A program made the position numbers and the translations under genes. The notes under the pieces are model-generated. The model did not search any database. It saw nothing but the letters and a program-made list of their open reading frames with translations, and was not told where the DNA came from. From Anoplopoma fimbria (lineage: Eukaryota; Chordata; Actinopteri; Perciformes; Anoplopomatidae), in the NCBI RefSeq assembly GCF_027596085.1, contig NC_072459.1, forward strand, positions 23,491,228 to 23,555,227: 64,000 nt of DNA, written 5' to 3'. Every line of letters starts with the position of its first letter. The stretch's first letter is position 1. Shown in pieces: positions 53,129-64,000 of the stretch.

Positions 53129-54759
53129 ATGTATTGGTTCAATGGAGATGAGGCGCTGCAGTTAACAGTTATGTATTGGATTAACTAATTAATTAAGTGC
53201 TATACACCAAAAAAGTTTCAATATCCCATGGCTTCATAAAACACCAATATAAGTATACAAAAGATATGCAAGGAAATTTCACAATGACCATTTTCCTCAT
53301 GCTCAAAAAATAGCATGGTTTTGACTTGATGGAATAATTTGAGAGAGTTCTTTCTATAAATACAGATTAGGTATCATTTAATACCAAATGCCACATAACA
53401 TTTGTTTGGGTGAGTCTGTTTTATGACCTGTTTCAAAAAGGCACAAGCTCTGCACCGCAGTGCGTCACTGACTGTTGGTTTATCGTTGGCACACCTGTAA
53501 GTCAACTGTCAGACTCTGAACTGTCTGCAATGCTATGAGTTGTTTCTGAAAGGACTATTGTGTTTTTGTTGTGTTTTTGCAATTTAATCTACCATAATTT
53601 AATTTAATCTATCTAATCTAAAATTCGATAATTCAATCTAATCAAAATAGTTTTTTTCAAATTTAGACTAATTTTACATAATGTTACGTCATGTCATGTG
53701 ATCTAATCTAATCAAGTTCATCAGATGTCTCCTCTTGGTCCGATACCTGTCCATTCTTAGTGAGTGTGCCCTGGCTCTGCAAATGGTTACACTATTCCAG
53801 CCAAACAGCCACAGGGAAAGGGAGAGTCAATCTTTTTTTCTATTTCTTTGTTTGGGTGTTAAATTCAAAATCAACAAGCTTTTCCCAGAATAGCTTACTG
53901 ACTCCACCTTTGATGCAGCACAATGAAGCAATATGTTGTTGGGCTAGTTTGGCGCAGCAGAACAAGTAGGACCTTATCTAAACATTTGAGATAAACTCAC
54001 ATGTGTCTTCCACCGCTGAATAATATCTCTATGATCATCACAGCTGTATGTACTTTACACGTGTCACTTAACACTATTTTTCATCTGTTAGTGAAGGGTG
54101 TTCCTATGTCATCCTGTTTACCCTCAAAGTAAGCATCAGTATTGATATTAGTACCCAAAAGCATTGTGTCAGTTGAAGTCTCATTGTACACCAGAAGTAA
54201 AACTTTAAATTCTAAATATCTGTAACTCTTAATTCTTAAAAACTGGAATGAAGGGAAGTCTCAGCAGGGAAAGACTTAGAAAGTTGTATCTAAAGGATGA
54301 AGCAACATGAGGAATTATTGTGACTGGTTTGATTAATTTGGGACTGTAATGGATTAAATATATAAAACCCAATGTTATAAACAAACAAACAAACCTAATA
54401 CCATACGTAAACATGATACAGGGGTTATAATTCAATATGTTGTGATTTAACGTAAGCAAAGCGATATATTGCTTAAATCTAAATTCAGGAATCTCATAGA
54501 ATAAATAACAACCCAGCATATGCATACAATCTGAGTAATGCAATCATAACAGTGGGATCTGCATTTTCCATTTTCGAAGTCCCTGTAACATCCAACATAA
54601 TAGCACTACCTGTTGTGCAATCTGAGCCACTGTCTGCCACAAATCTTGGCATGTAAACTATCAATTAAAAATTAAATTGTGTTTTAGATAAATAAAAATA
54701 GTGTCAGAAAACAAACTATGCTGAAATACATCAATATTTTCTTAATCCCCTGACTAATA

Positions 54760-54815
54760 TATAATAATATTGATAAACAGACTCATATATATGTCTGTTT
54801 ATCAATATTATTATA
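54760..54815. repeat. Perfect 23-bp inverted repeat with 10-nt loop
   Basis: 54760-54782 (tataataatattgataaaca then gac) is the exact reverse complement of 54793-54815. The loop is TA-rich. It is about 500 bp upstream of the PMM1 start codon. Confidence 0.92.
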
Positions 54816-54958
54816 TTTTACCTCCCTTATTCTCATGCATGGTTTTTATTCATTATAATGAATTCCCTCTGGTTTTTCTTCATTGATAAATAAGGTATTA
54901 CTCTACTTTTCCTGCTCTGTTTCTGTTCTTCATCCATCACTTCCACTCCTTCTATTAC

Positions 54959-54971
54959 AGGTCAAAGGTCA
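54959..54971 (+). promoter_or_regulatory. Perfect DR1 nuclear-receptor element upstream of PMM1
   Basis: AGGTCAAAGGTCA: two perfect AGGTCA half-sites spaced by one base, the optimal RXR/PPAR/HNF4 element. It lies 350 bp before the PMM1 ATG, next to a GC box (CGCCCCGCCC, 54990-54999). Confidence 0.55.
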
Positions 54972-54989
54972 GCTGGCTCCTGACTGCAC

Positions 54990-55034
54990 CGCCCCGCCCA
55001 CTTGTTTACGTCAAGCCAGCCTGGCTGTGATTGG
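54990..55034. promoter_or_regulatory. PMM1 core promoter region: GC box and inverted CCAAT
   Basis: A GC box at 54990-54999, a TTACGTCA CRE-like word at about 55006-55013 and ATTGG (inverted CCAAT) at 55030-55034 lie within 45 bp, 275-320 bp upstream of the ATG. No TATA box noticed. Confidence 0.45.
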
Positions 55035-55308
55035 CTGCCGGGTGTGTAGCCCAGAGTGTTGCAAAAGAAACAAGACACTTTCAATCAGCTGATCCGAGCC
55101 GAACCGTGACAGCAGGACTGTAGACACGAAGACGAGGCTGGAGGAGAATAAGAATAATATTACATTAACCTTCTTTAAAAACTCAAACTCTATTCTATTT
55201 ATCTTTATATTTCGCTGCTGGATACTTTGATTCTTTCTCTCCATCACGTCAATGTGTGTTATTACGTGACCTGTGACACGAAACTCGGAACTGAAGAGAA
55301 GAGAATAA

Positions 55309-64000
<8,692 letters not shown>

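Larger units (their letters stand above)
48163..54900. other. GUCY2C-PMM1 divergent spacer, no gene seen
   Basis: 6.7 kb without an exon recognised on either strand. It holds the candidate GUCY2C upstream sites, an interspersed repeat (49960-50395), CTCF-like sites and a perfect hairpin (54760-54815). Open frames are all short and unlike known families. Confidence 0.5.

Overview
The window is vertebrate nuclear DNA, almost certainly from a ray-finned (teleost) fish. Genes are split into many short exons with GT-AG introns. Introns and spacers are AT-rich and carry long microsatellites, minisatellites and tRNA-derived fish SINEs. Every gene recognised is a vertebrate gene. All exon coordinates below were read by hand from splice sites, reading-frame continuity and similarity to family members known to me; no search was run.

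Layout. 1-3.2 kb: the 3' part of a very large interferon-induced GTPase (GVIN/VLIG) gene on the + strand, open at the window edge. 6.0-6.9 kb: a complete four-exon prototype galectin on the - strand with a TATA box. 8.3-13.4 kb: PICK1 (+, 12 coding exons, 416 aa). 15.3-22.0 kb: PLBD1 (+, 11 exons, 538 aa). 24.5-26.5 kb: a degenerate T-rich minisatellite in the spacer. 28.1-31.6 kb: TNFRSF13C, the BAFF receptor (+, 3 exons, 198 aa). 32.9-48.2 kb: GUCY2C, guanylyl cyclase C (-, 27 exons, 1081 aa). 48.2-54.9 kb: a gene-free spacer. 55.3-64.0 kb: the first seven exons of PMM1 (+), cut by the window end. Galectin/PICK1 and GUCY2C/PMM1 are divergent pairs; TNFRSF13C and GUCY2C converge.

The genes do not form one pathway. 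They cover interferon-linked defence (GVIN), galactoside binding (galectin), receptor trafficking (PICK1), lysosomal lipid hydrolysis (PLBD1), B-cell survival (BAFF-R), gut cGMP signalling (GUCY2C) and mannose-phosphate metabolism (PMM1). In human, galectins 1/2, PICK1, TNFRSF13C and PMM1 lie on 22q13, while PLBD1 and GUCY2C lie on 12p. Here the two sets are interleaved, which points to shared ancestral linkage or to local shuffling.

No unknown multi-gene system was found. The most interesting material is non-coding: sense-strand pyrimidine arrays inside introns of GUCY2C and PMM1; a young SINE whose tail sits about 10 nt from the acceptor of the GUCY2C transmembrane exon; two unclassified inverted-repeat (MITE-like) elements; a perfect 23-bp hairpin; and candidate regulatory sites that suit their genes (ETS-IRF at TNFRSF13C, HNF4/HNF1 at GUCY2C, a perfect DR1 at PMM1).
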